Shown here: piece after piece, positions 1 to 7,136 of the stretch
How positions within the stretch are numbered: position 1 is the stretch's first letter
Layout: each line of letters begins with the position of its first letter
The notes under the pieces: model-generated
Database searches by the model: none
Seen by the model: only the letters and a program-made list of their open reading frames with translations
Told to the model about the DNA's origin: nothing
Program-made: the position numbers and the translations under genes
DNA from: Bacillota bacterium
GTDB taxonomy: Bacteria; Bacillota; UBA4882; UBA8346
Assembly (NCBI GenBank): GCA_023429995.1
Contig: JAEZCE010000047.1
Span: 1 to 64,000 of the forward strand
Direction of reading: 5' to 3'
Length of the DNA stretch: 64,000 nucleotides

Positions 1-558
1 CAATCCCCTTCCCTCCTTCAAAAAGCTATCATCTGGGACAGGGAAGGGGAGCCTTTGAGAGTGATAATAAGCCTGCATCGGGAATATGTAGTTTTACAAA
101 ACATTCCCAAAATAAGGCTAAAGAAAAATTTGATTATTAGGACCTCTTAGACAAGTAGCTTTTCTATTCTTCTTTTTGAGATACGATAGTTGAATATATA
201 AGATGAAATAATAATATTTTGAGCCCAACCACGCATGGTTTATACTGCGGGCCTAACGAAAAGAAGTAAAACGGGATTCACTGGATTTTATGGATCTGTT
301 TTTTTGCCCAATTTACCAGGTTTTAATCCTGTAAATCCCGTTAATCCTGTTTCCGTTACCTTCTTTTAGGCCAATTTTTTCAATACATATCTCTCCCCAA
401 AATTTTCAAAATCATTTTGAGCTGATGACATCTGGTAGACAATTTATAATCATGAGGGGTAGGAGGGTCATGAGGGTGTAAAAATAAAAAGCCGGTTTTA
501 TATTCTCCCGGATTTCCGCGGTTCATCAAACCCCTGCGGCGAAAATTAAAATGTAACC
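1..558. other. Gene-free left edge with an intergenic repeat
   Basis: I see no convincing coding region here. The stretch holds the MITE-like element at 250-372 and short runs related to the widespread intergenic 'aatcctgtaaatcc' type repeats. It ends at the terminator hairpin at 559-586. The outer 1-240 bases show no recognisable gene or motif. Confidence 0.6.
250..372. repeat. MITE-like element with imperfect terminal inverted repeats
   Basis: The left end (ggcctaacgaaaagaagtaa) and the right end (gttaccttcttttaggcc) are imperfect inverted repeats enclosing about 85 bp. The inside contains mirrored 'gggattcactgga' and 'aatcctgtaaatccc' segments. It encodes nothing. The structure resembles a miniature inverted-repeat element or a dispersed palindromic intergenic repeat. 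I cannot tell from one window whether it is mobile. Confidence 0.5.
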
Positions 559-586
559 CCGCCTCTCCTATTTCACGGAGAGGCGG
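559..586 (-). terminator. Rho-independent terminator after the DJ-1 gene
   Basis: A perfect 10-bp stem (ccgcctctcc with ggagaggcgg) encloses an 8-nt loop. Read on the minus strand it is followed by a T-rich tract (ggttacattttaatttt). It lies downstream of the DJ-1 family gene and the HTH remnant and probably ends that transcript. Confidence 0.75.
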
Positions 587-625
587 AGTTGGAATTGGAA
601 GAAGCTTTTTTACAGGCGGGTAAAA

Positions 626-745
626 TCAATCCATGCGCTTTAAATATTTACCTTTAATTTCCACATCAATCGGTTCAAAAAATGCCGCGACTTCGATCCC
701 TAAAGCTTCCGTAATATCGAACAGAATGTCCAGGCTGAATTCCAT
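626..745 (-). pseudogene. Remnant of an XRE-type HTH regulator (C-terminal end only)
   Basis: On the minus strand an open frame runs from about 796 to a TGA at 626-628. It encodes a segment containing SLDILFDITEALGIEVAAFF, which matches the last helices of XRE/Cro-type HTH domains (pattern SLDTLxxIAxALGVxxxxLF). The first three HTH helices are missing, and the frame is closed by a stop inside the DJ-1 gene. The only ATG (745) would give a 39-residue protein without a DNA-binding helix pair. I read it as a decayed regulator, although a small expressed protein cannot be excluded. Confidence 0.4.
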
Positions 746-777
746 ACTGGAATTTTTCGCTTCTATCGAAAATGTTT

Positions 778-1290
778 CTACTCTCCAAGCAGCTTCACCA
801 ACTCATTTCCGAATTGTTCAGCCGCTTCGGGCCCGCAACCGGTGATAATCCTTCCGTCAACCTCAACCATGTTGCCGGTATAAATTGCCCCACCGGCTTG
901 CAATTTATCACTCCCGTCCGGGAAAACCGTTGCTTTCCTATCTTTTAAGAGGCCGGCATTGGCTAAAATCACCGGAGCTATACAAATAGCGCCCACGATT
1001 TTATCCTGACGGTAAAAATTCCAAGCAAGCTCATGGGCTGTTTTATCCTCAAAATACTGAGAGCTGCCGCCTCCACCGACAAAAATCAAAGCATCCAACT
1101 TTTTACCCGCGAGTTCCGGCAGTAAAATATCCGGCTGTACTTTGAGTCCTAATTTCCCTTCCGCCAACCCTACAGTTGTCGATGCGGTGATCACTTGAAT
1201 CCCCGCTTTTTCCAAAATATCCTTAGGAACCTGGTATTCCTCGTCGCGAAAAGTTTTGGCCGCAATCACCAAAGCTACTGTCTTTACCAT
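778..1290 (-). CDS. DJ-1/PfpI family protein
   Basis: This 170-residue protein has the DJ-1/PfpI glutamine-amidotransferase-like fold. The nucleophile elbow reads GAICIAPVILANAGLL, with Cys103 as the probable reactive cysteine. A glycine-rich strand (FVGGGGSS, about 70-77) precedes it. Members act as deglycases, chaperones or cysteine-type hydrolases; the specific activity here is unknown. The start follows agaggtgatcgatc at normal spacing. It lies downstream of sigE across a 208-bp repeat-bearing gap, so it may be a separate transcript ending at the hairpin at 559-586. Confidence 0.85.
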   Translation of the reverse strand: MVKTVALVIAAKTFRDEEYQVPKDILEKAGIQVITASTTVGLAEGKLGLKVQPDILLPELAGKKLDALIFVGGGGSSQYFEDKTAHELAWNFYRQDKIVGAICIAPVILANAGLLKDRKATVFPDGSDKLQAGGAIYTGNMVEVDGRIITGCGPEAAEQFGNELVKLLGE

Positions 1291-1324
1291 GATCGATCAC
1301 CTCTGAATTTATTATACCATATTA

Positions 1325-1495
1325 GCTCTTTTGGCTTTCAGCTGTTAGCGGTCGGCTATTGGCTTAAAGCATTTAGAGCGAAGAAACCTTGCACTCCGCA
1401 TACATGATAAGTAATTCAAATCAAGACCATAAGCAAGTAGCTGAAAAGCCAATAGCAAATAGCCAAAAGCAGACAGCCGGTAGCCAATTGGCCAA
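1325..1495. repeat. Inverted pair of AGC/GGCTATTGGC-type intergenic repeats
   Basis: The left arm (about 1325-1375) is built of words such as ggctttcagctgttagc and ggctattggctt. The right arm (about 1438-1495) carries the inverted form, such as gccaatagcaaatagcc. They flank about 60 bp of unique DNA. The same word family occurs at 6065-6190 and 28540-28580. Together they form a degenerate dispersed palindromic repeat that could fold as a long imperfect hairpin. Confidence 0.6.
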
Positions 1496-1498
1496 AAT

Positions 1499-2230
1499 CT
1501 AATCCAATCGCTTGATTTCCTTTTTCAATTTCCTGATGATACGCTTCTCAAGCCTTGAAATATAAGATTGGGAAATCCCCAAAAAATCGGCCACTTCTTT
1601 CTGGGTGCGTTCGGCGCCGTCTTTCAGACCGAACCGCAATTCCACAATGACCTTTTCACGACTGGTCAAATAACTCATCGCCGAATTCAAAAGATTTTTT
1701 TCAATTTCTTCTTCTACAAATTTGTAAGTAGAATCATTCTCCGTGCCCAGAACATCGGACAGCAGCAATTCGTTGCCGTCCCAATCGATATTTAACGGTT
1801 CGTCAAAGGAAACTTCGGCCCTGGTTTTACTATTGCGCCGTAAATACATTAAAATTTCATTTTCAATACACCTTGAAGCATAGGTGGCTAATTTTATTTT
1901 CTTGGTAGGGTCAAATGTATTGACTGCTTTAATCAACCCAATGGTTCCAATGGAAACCAAATCTTCAATTCCAACTCCGGTATTTTCAAATTTACGGGCA
2001 ATGTATACCACCAATCGTAAATTCCGCTCAATTAAAACTGCTTTTACCGCCCGATCGCCCGTTGTCAGCTTATCCAACAAATAGACTTCTTCCTCGCTCG
2101 ATAAAGGTGGAGGCAGAGCTTCGCTACTTCCAACATAGGCAATCAATCTCGGGCGCAAACCCATTTTTAGCAGAATATTTGTGAGAAACAATCTGAATGG
2201 AAGTTGCCACCTTTTCCATTTTCTGACCAT
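1499..2230 (-). CDS. sigE: RNA polymerase sporulation sigma factor SigE
   Basis: This is the mother-cell sigma factor of early sporulation, made as an inactive pro-protein. Region 2 contains the near-invariant block from IERNLRLVVYIARKFENTG through YASRCIENEILMYLRR. Region 4 ends in QKEVADFLGISQSYISRLEKR. The hydrophobic, basic N-terminus (about 30 residues before the SEALPPPLS segment) is the membrane-bound pro-sequence removed by SpoIIGA. I chose the ATG at 2230 because it follows aaaggagcgaacaag; the frame is open further upstream but without a better site. It sits 23 bp after spoIIGA, its classical partner. sigG, often next in this locus, is absent. Confidence 0.96.
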   Translation of the reverse strand: MVRKWKRWQLPFRLFLTNILLKMGLRPRLIAYVGSSEALPPPLSSEEEVYLLDKLTTGDRAVKAVLIERNLRLVVYIARKFENTGVGIEDLVSIGTIGLIKAVNTFDPTKKIKLATYASRCIENEILMYLRRNSKTRAEVSFDEPLNIDWDGNELLLSDVLGTENDSTYKFVEEEIEKNLLNSAMSYLTSREKVIVELRFGLKDGAERTQKEVADFLGISQSYISRLEKRIIRKLKKEIKRLD

Positions 2231-2253
2231 CTTGTTCGCTCCTTTTTGATTTT

Positions 2254-3168
2254 TCAATGGGTCAAGACCGTCGGTGGGATAAGCGCTTGGAATGTACCTT
2301 CCCGTGATAATGTCCGGCTATAGATCGCTACAATCACGTCTTGAATGATAATTTCCTTATCCTTTTGCCTTATTTTCATTTGGTCGGGCCGAAATCCCAG
2401 AAGCATTCCCCGATCGTTCCCTAAAGAATTATAGGGCAATACCCGAATCCGCTGGGCCCAATGATCCGATAAATTCCAGTCTGAATTTTGAGCCGTCTCA
2501 CCCTTATTAAAACTTTCAGTTAAACGAATAACCTCCTTTGGCAAATAGCCCTTAATATGATTCAACTCAATGATAATCACCGGCAGTTTGGTCAAAGGAT
2601 CATAAAGGCGATTCCCCGTATCGAGCAAAGCATTCAATTGCAAATGATTCCCTTCAAAGTCGATTTCGATCGGGTAGTGACATAAATGTTCCCAAATCTT
2701 GCGGTGGACAATTCCCCAACCCAGTTCACCCAAAAGCAGAATGAAGCATAATTGCAGACAGAACCGCCACCATAATGAGATTTCAATATGTACAAAACGG
2801 TCGTTTAAAGCATCGAATCCCCATTGAATACCGGATAATAAAAAGGATACACAAAAGAAATAACCGCCGATACGGAGCAGGCCAAAGAATCCAGCCGGTA
2901 AAAAAGTGATACCGAGCATAATGAAAGGTATCGCCAATAAGCAGATGAACGGCGACACTATCCAATTTTCCAACAAACCATTGGAGGCTTGGTGTAAAAG
3001 GAGAAAAAATTGAAATGCGCCTCCTACGGCCCCACCCATGATGATTCGGGTCATTTTAACCTTATGACTGCTAATTTGCGCTACCATCCACAATAAACTG
3101 CTATCTTGAATCCAACCCAAAACACTGCTAAAAAAGGGTAAATCGAGATATATCCGCATCGTCTGCAA
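2254..3168 (-). CDS. spoIIGA: Sporulation sigma-E processing peptidase SpoIIGA
   Basis: This membrane-embedded aspartic protease converts pro-sigma-E to active sigma-E at the sporulation septum. The N-terminal half is a block of several hydrophobic segments (about residues 25-150). The soluble C-terminal half carries the aspartyl protease signature LLDTGN with Asp183. The length (about 300 residues) is normal for the family. The longest frame starts at a TTG (3168); an ATG three codons later (3159) is equally possible, as neither has a strong ribosome site. The gene is co-oriented with sigE, 23 bp upstream of it. Confidence 0.93.
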   Translation of the reverse strand: MQTMRIYLDLPFFSSVLGWIQDSSLLWMVAQISSHKVKMTRIIMGGAVGGAFQFFLLLHQASNGLLENWIVSPFICLLAIPFIMLGITFLPAGFFGLLRIGGYFFCVSFLLSGIQWGFDALNDRFVHIEISLWWRFCLQLCFILLLGELGWGIVHRKIWEHLCHYPIEIDFEGNHLQLNALLDTGNRLYDPLTKLPVIIIELNHIKGYLPKEVIRLTESFNKGETAQNSDWNLSDHWAQRIRVLPYNSLGNDRGMLLGFRPDQMKIRQKDKEIIIQDVIVAIYSRTLSREGTFQALIPPTVLTH

Positions 3169-3477
3169 GACTCATCATCATCCCCCAATTTATTTTACAA
3201 ATAGACTTAGAGTGTTCCTCTATTACCGCCTGATGTAAATACCCGGAATCTTAATTTTCTTGCCGCTTTTTAACGAAACCCTTATAAAAAGCGGAAAAGC
3301 GCCCGAAGAAAACTCTTCGAACGCTTCACTGATATTCTAATATAGGAATCAAAAGTTGGAAGCCAGGAGTCAGAATAAAATCAAACATTAAAGAGAACTT
3401 TCTCTACCCTGCCTAAATTAAAAGCAGCAATGGATTTCTCCTGGATTCCGGCGCCTGAATTCTTATATTCTAACCAT
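3169..3477. other. ftsZ-spoIIGA intergenic region
   Basis: This 309-bp gap has no gene. It contains the ftsZ terminator (3298-3325) and a second hairpin with arms ccgcttttt and aaaaagcgg (3263-3271 and 3286-3294). A segment near 3356-3385 resembles the common 'gaagccaggagtcagaat' intergenic repeat. The spoIIGA promoter must lie within about 130 bp upstream of 3168, but I found no convincing Spo0A box or sigma-A pair. Confidence 0.55.
3285..3325 (-). terminator. Rho-independent terminator of ftsZ
   Basis: On the minus strand agcgttcgaaga and tcttcgggcgct form a 12-bp stem with two G-U pairs and a 4-nt loop. It is followed by ttttccgctttttat. It lies about 150 bp downstream of the ftsZ stop and separates ftsZ from spoIIGA-sigE. 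Confidence 0.75.
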
Positions 3478-4521
3478 TCACTTTTTCCTCAAAAATGCCG
3501 GTATCTCTAGATCATCATTCATAAAAGGCTTTAATTCCAGCTCATCAAGGCCCATTCTTCGGGAACGCTTTTGTTCAAAACCGGTCGCAATCACGGTGAC
3601 ACGGATTTCTTCTCCCAGGGTTTCATCGATAACGGCTCCAAAGATGATATTGGCATCGGCATCCGCCGCCTCCGTAACAATCGCAGCGGCTTCATTAATC
3701 TCAAACAGGCTTAAATTACTGCTTCCCGTGATATTCAGTAAAACACCTTTTGAACCTTCAATCGTAGTATCCAGCAAAGGACTTTGAATAGCCGCTTTAG
3801 CCGCTTCGGCAGCCCTATTTTCTCCCTTGGCGACTCCGATTCCCATCAATGCCGAACCGGCTTGGCTCATGATCGTTTTGACATCCGCAAAATCAACGTT
3901 AATCAGGCCGTTAATCGTTATCAAATCCGATATTCCTTGTACCGCTTGACGCAAAACATCATCAGCCATTCTAAAAGCATCAATCATCGAGGTGTTTTTT
4001 TCCACAATCTGCAATAGCCGTTCATTGGGAATGGTGATTAAAGTGTCGACACTCTCTTTGAGAGTCACGATTCCTTTATCAGCCTGATTTAAACGAACCC
4101 GGCCCTCAAACAAAAAGGGCTTGGTCACAACCCCTACCGTCAAGGCTCCCGAATCTTTAGCCATTTGGGCAATAACCGGAGCCGCTCCGGTTCCGGTTCC
4201 GCCGCCCATCCCGGCTGTAACAAAAACCATATCGGCGCCCTGAAGAACTCCCTGTAACTCATCCTTGCTTTCAATTGCCGCCTGTTGGCCGATATCAGGA
4301 TTGGCCCCGGCGCCTAACCCTTTGGTGAGTTGATCTCCGATTCGCAATCGAATATCGGCATTTGAACGATTTAATGCTTGACCATCGGTATTAATGGCGA
4401 TAAATTCAACTCCCTGAATTTTGGCATCAATCATCCGATTGACAGCATTGGAACCTCCGCCTCCAACACCAATGACCTTAATTGAAGCAAATTGCTCGTT
4501 TGCAACTCCAAACTCCAGCAT
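3478..4521 (-). CDS. ftsZ: Cell division protein FtsZ
   Basis: FtsZ is the tubulin-like GTPase that forms the division ring. The N-terminal GTP-binding fold starts at KVIGVGGGGSNAVNRM (about 15-30), and the tubulin signature GGGTGTG is at 106-112. The T7 catalytic loop is visible as NVDFADVKTIM. The extreme C-terminus DLEIPAFLRKK is the conserved peptide that binds SepF, FtsA and ZapA-type partners. At 347 residues it is slightly short because the disordered linker is reduced. The start follows agggggaacttttta. No ftsA lies between divIB and this gene; the 773-bp upstream gap is filled with repeats. Confidence 0.97.
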   Translation of the reverse strand: MLEFGVANEQFASIKVIGVGGGGSNAVNRMIDAKIQGVEFIAINTDGQALNRSNADIRLRIGDQLTKGLGAGANPDIGQQAAIESKDELQGVLQGADMVFVTAGMGGGTGTGAAPVIAQMAKDSGALTVGVVTKPFLFEGRVRLNQADKGIVTLKESVDTLITIPNERLLQIVEKNTSMIDAFRMADDVLRQAVQGISDLITINGLINVDFADVKTIMSQAGSALMGIGVAKGENRAAEAAKAAIQSPLLDTTIEGSKGVLLNITGSSNLSLFEINEAAAIVTEAADADANIIFGAVIDETLGEEIRVTVIATGFEQKRSRRMGLDELELKPFMNDDLEIPAFLRKK

Positions 4522-5294
4522 TAAAAAGTTCCCCCTGTACTCTGTTACCGATGACTATTCACTATCGAAAACAAACGACATCAGACCATAATCCTCGTAA
4601 GTATTTCTGCAACATCATGAATTAACCCTTCCAGATATTAAAAAATTTTTTAAAACCTGCGGTTGGGCTATTTCGAAAATACCGAAGAACCTTACCTCTC
4701 GCCCAATGTCACCAAGGGATAATTCCATATTTTGTAAGGATTCCAATTGCCTATTTTGACCTCACCCCTCGCCTTCAGCGAAGGCGCGCCTCTCTCCGGC
4801 GATGCAACTCAGAGAAGAAATTCACGGCGAGGGATGATAGAGTTGTAAACTTGGGCCTTTTTAAAAGCCAAAAATTTGAAGCCTAAAAGATTGGCATGAA
4901 TTTCATTCGATACACCTCTCCCCGTCGAATAGCCGTCTTTGAATCTCTCCGCCGGGGAGAGGCTGGGTGAGAGGTCGGCATTTAGACCCAAAAGTTTTGG
5001 GAACTTTCTCCATGATAGCCTGATGACATTGACCGCTCGCCTGGCGCGCCTCTCTCCGAACGTGGTATTTTGAGGAAGCTGAGCACGGGAGGTGAGATAA
5101 ACCGGTTTTTGGGTTTCCCTCTCCTTGAAAGGGCATCATGATTAAGCATCTTTAGGAGAGGGACGGGGCTGTCCCAAAAGGAAATTTTACGATCAAGAAA
5201 TACAATATATTGAAACCGACCTATTCGATGAAGCTATATATTGTATTTCTTATTGATTTCGAATTGCTTTTTAGACAGCCTCGGGGTGAGGTAT
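4522..5294. other. Repeat-rich gap between divIB and ftsZ
   Basis: This 773-bp region has no credible gene; the short frames here run through repeats. From about 4755 to 5175 it contains several copies and inverted copies of the intergenic words gacctcacccc, ggcgcgcctctctccg and ccctctcctt. Two clear direct copies lie at about 4785-4800 and 5042-5057. From 5165 it runs into the MITE-like palindromic element. Any ftsZ promoter must be in the 4522-4740 part, where I cannot identify one with confidence. Confidence 0.6.
5165..5284. repeat. MITE-like element with a 16-bp perfect internal palindrome
   Basis: The ends are imperfect inverted repeats: ggggctgtcccaaaagg on the left, and gaggctgtctaaaaagc on the opposite strand at the right. 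Such ends are typical of IS elements. Inside, aagaaatacaatatat (5195-5210) and atatattgtatttctt (5236-5251) are perfect inverted repeats around a 25-nt centre. There is no coding capacity. The element abuts the end of divIB (stop at 5295). It is most simply a non-autonomous transposon derivative. Confidence 0.6.
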
Positions 5295-6050
5295 TTATTG
5301 ACTTTTTGGTAATTTAATCGTTGTGGGGGCTCCTGGAACCCGAAGATCAATTTTGGCCAATTTTTCGGGTGATGTCTGGGATAAGATTGCCCGGAGGTTA
5401 TACATCTTTTTTTCGATTTGACTCGCATTGCCCAGATCAACCTTGATAGTGTGCGGGCATTTGGGTAGATCAAGATAAATCTGATAACTAATTACATTGA
5501 TCTCGCTAATATTTTGCCGCAAAGTTTCATCGACATTTTTAAAAATATTCAAAACCAAATCGAAATTCGAAGGATGAATGGGTTGGCCAATATCGGTTTT
5601 TTTCAAGGATATACCGGTTATGATTGGCAAATTGGCGGGAGCATTTTGATCTCCAATTTCCATCACCACTAAGTCATTACCGATAGTGACGGCCTTTCCC
5701 CGGTAAAGAACAACACACAGCGGTATCCGCTCTTCGATTGTAAATATCAGCTTATTGGGAAATATTTTTTTGATCTTAACCGATGCTACCTTGGGATTCT
5801 GAAGGATCTTACGCCTGGCCTCTCTGAGGTTTATCTGAAAAATATTCCCGTAACTTAAATCGGCGCTGAGTAAAATATCTTCAGCCGAAATGCTCTGAGT
5901 ACCCTCTACTACAAAATCTCTGACTGTAAACAAACCGGAATTGATAAAAATAAGCGCCAGTAAAAAAACAAACAATATAAGAAAAAGCCGTTCAAAACTA
6001 GGGCTTTTGGAAGATCCTCGCTTAACGATTTTTGGTTTAATCTGTTTCAT
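5295..6050 (-). CDS. divIB: Cell division protein DivIB/FtsQ
   Basis: This 251-residue bitopic membrane protein of the divisome scaffolds FtsB/FtsL and septal peptidoglycan synthesis. It has a short basic cytoplasmic N-terminus and one membrane helix (about residues 20-40, LFLILFVFLLALIFI). An extracytoplasmic POTRA domain follows directly (FTVRDFVVEGTQSISAEDIL). A beta domain with KKIFPNKLIFTIEERIPL comes next. The annotated ATG has no clear ribosome site. The gene ends next to the inserted repeat element, and ftsZ follows 773 bp downstream. Confidence 0.88.
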   Translation of the reverse strand: MKQIKPKIVKRGSSKSPSFERLFLILFVFLLALIFINSGLFTVRDFVVEGTQSISAEDILLSADLSYGNIFQINLREARRKILQNPKVASVKIKKIFPNKLIFTIEERIPLCVVLYRGKAVTIGNDLVVMEIGDQNAPANLPIITGISLKKTDIGQPIHPSNFDLVLNIFKNVDETLRQNISEINVISYQIYLDLPKCPHTIKVDLGNASQIEKKMYNLRAILSQTSPEKLAKIDLRVPGAPTTIKLPKSQ

Positions 6051-6064
6051 CTATTTGCATAAGT

Positions 6065-6190
6065 TGTGCGTTTAGCTTTTAGCCGTTGGCTTTCGGCTTT
6101 TTAGCATTTGACATTTGGCGACTAGCTCTTGAGTTTTAACGGATAGCCAATAGCTAATAGCCGTTAGCAGCTAGCTGACAGCCAGTAGTC
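6065..6190. repeat. AGC/GGCTATTGGC-type dispersed palindromic repeat
   Basis: This segment, between the SwrB-like gene and divIB, consists almost entirely of words such as tagcttttagccgttggc, ggatagccaatagctaatagcc and gttagcagctagc. It contains both orientations and can fold on itself. It is the same family as 1325-1495 and 28540-28580. It may also act as the 3' end of the long fla/che transcript, because no ordinary terminator is visible there. Confidence 0.6.
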
Positions 6191-6208
6191 CACAGCACAA
6201 CACCTATA

Positions 6209-6760
6209 TTAACTCCTTCGATAAATTCCTAAAATTAATTGCACTTCGCCTCTGCCGGTTCCCAATTTTTTGGCAATCTCTTCAATGCTCATTCCCTGTT
6301 CCCATAAATCCAAAATGCGTTGATGCCTTCCATCGCCAACCGGACGGGCATTTTTACCGGATAAAGATGGATGAGGAGTAGTTTCAGCCTCGCTAACCAA
6401 ATCATCGGGAAGTTCGGGTGTTTCAACAAAAGTTAATGTCTGGGCGGGGGGTTCCGGGTTGTCGATTTCGTTCATTTCATTATCAAACTCATTAACCTGC
6501 CTTTTCGTTACAGGCTCATCCGTCTCAATGACCCGTGCTGATTCCAAAATTGCTTTCTTGGCATCATTGGCGCGCGCTTCCGTTACTTCCGCAATTTCCT
6601 GAAATTCTTCGATAATAGCAGCCACCAAATCTTCCAAATCTTGGATTTCGTTTTTGAGGTGTTTCATCCGCTTTTCCAATGATTTCTGCTGGAATTTATA
6701 AAGCATCAAAATAATAATGCAATTTAAAGCAATGACGAAAATAACCTCTCCCGCTGCCAC
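6209..6760 (-). CDS. SwrB-like protein (DUF6115 type), end of fla/che operon
   Basis: The 183-residue protein has an N-terminal membrane helix (about 5-21). A charged coiled coil follows (about 25-85, KRMKHLKNEIQDLEDLV). Then comes an acidic low-complexity linker and a C-terminal helix-turn-helix-like segment, ILDLWEQGMSIEEIAKKLGTGRGEV. This matches the architecture and operon position of Bacillus SwrB (YlxL), which promotes assembly and activation of the flagellar export apparatus. The GTG start follows ggaggcaaaaaa. The family link is inferred from architecture and position; sequence identity to SwrB is low in general. Confidence 0.7.
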   Translation of the reverse strand: MAAGEVIFVIALNCIIILMLYKFQQKSLEKRMKHLKNEIQDLEDLVAAIIEEFQEIAEVTEARANDAKKAILESARVIETDEPVTKRQVNEFDNEMNEIDNPEPPAQTLTFVETPELPDDLVSEAETTPHPSLSGKNARPVGDGRHQRILDLWEQGMSIEEIAKKLGTGRGEVQLILGIYRRS

Positions 6761-6786
6761 TTTTTTGCCTCCAATATTTATCCGGT

Positions 6787-7116
6787 CTAAAGTTTTATAT
6801 CAATATGTTGTCCACGTTTCGTATCGATGACTGCTTGGATTTGCTCCTGATTGGAATCCTCTTTTTTCTTGCGCCCATAGCGGCGATAACGGCGCTCCCG
6901 GTCTCGTTCGGGAGTTTCGTTATCGTCGCGAATGGAATTTCCTTCGGAAGATGCTTTGTTCTGCAATACTTGTTCGCGTTGTTGCTGTGATTGTTTAACA
7001 GCCTCCCGGGATAACTCTTGTTGGGAAACAAGGGGGCGGCTGTTATGGGTTTGCTCGATACGTTGGATATCAATCGTACGAGGCATTATAGTTTGGAGAT
7101 CCAGAGGTTTAAACAT
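6787..7116 (-). CDS. Small charged protein of the fla/che operon
   Basis: I do not recognise a named family. The protein (109 residues from the ATG at 7116) starts MFKPLDLQTIMPRTIDIQRI and then becomes hydrophilic, with Gln-rich and Arg/Lys-rich stretches (RERRYRRYGRKKK). It has no membrane segment. Similar short proteins beginning with 'LQxxxPRTxDxxRI' sit after the fapA-like gene in the fla/che operons of other clostridia, as far as I recall. The start is uncertain: gagaggtggga precedes ATG codons at 7119 and 7116. The preceding fapA-like gene ends 20 bp upstream. Confidence 0.65.
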   Translation of the reverse strand: MFKPLDLQTIMPRTIDIQRIEQTHNSRPLVSQQELSREAVKQSQQQREQVLQNKASSEGNSIRDDNETPERDRERRYRRYGRKKKEDSNQEQIQAVIDTKRGQHIDIKL

Positions 7117-7136
7117 CATTCCCACCTCTCAAATTC

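Noticed and set aside
4809..5139. Two short minus-strand frames (60 and 78 codons) between divIB and ftsZ
   Set aside because: They run through intergenic repeats, overlap each other in different frames, lack ribosome sites and show no family motif.
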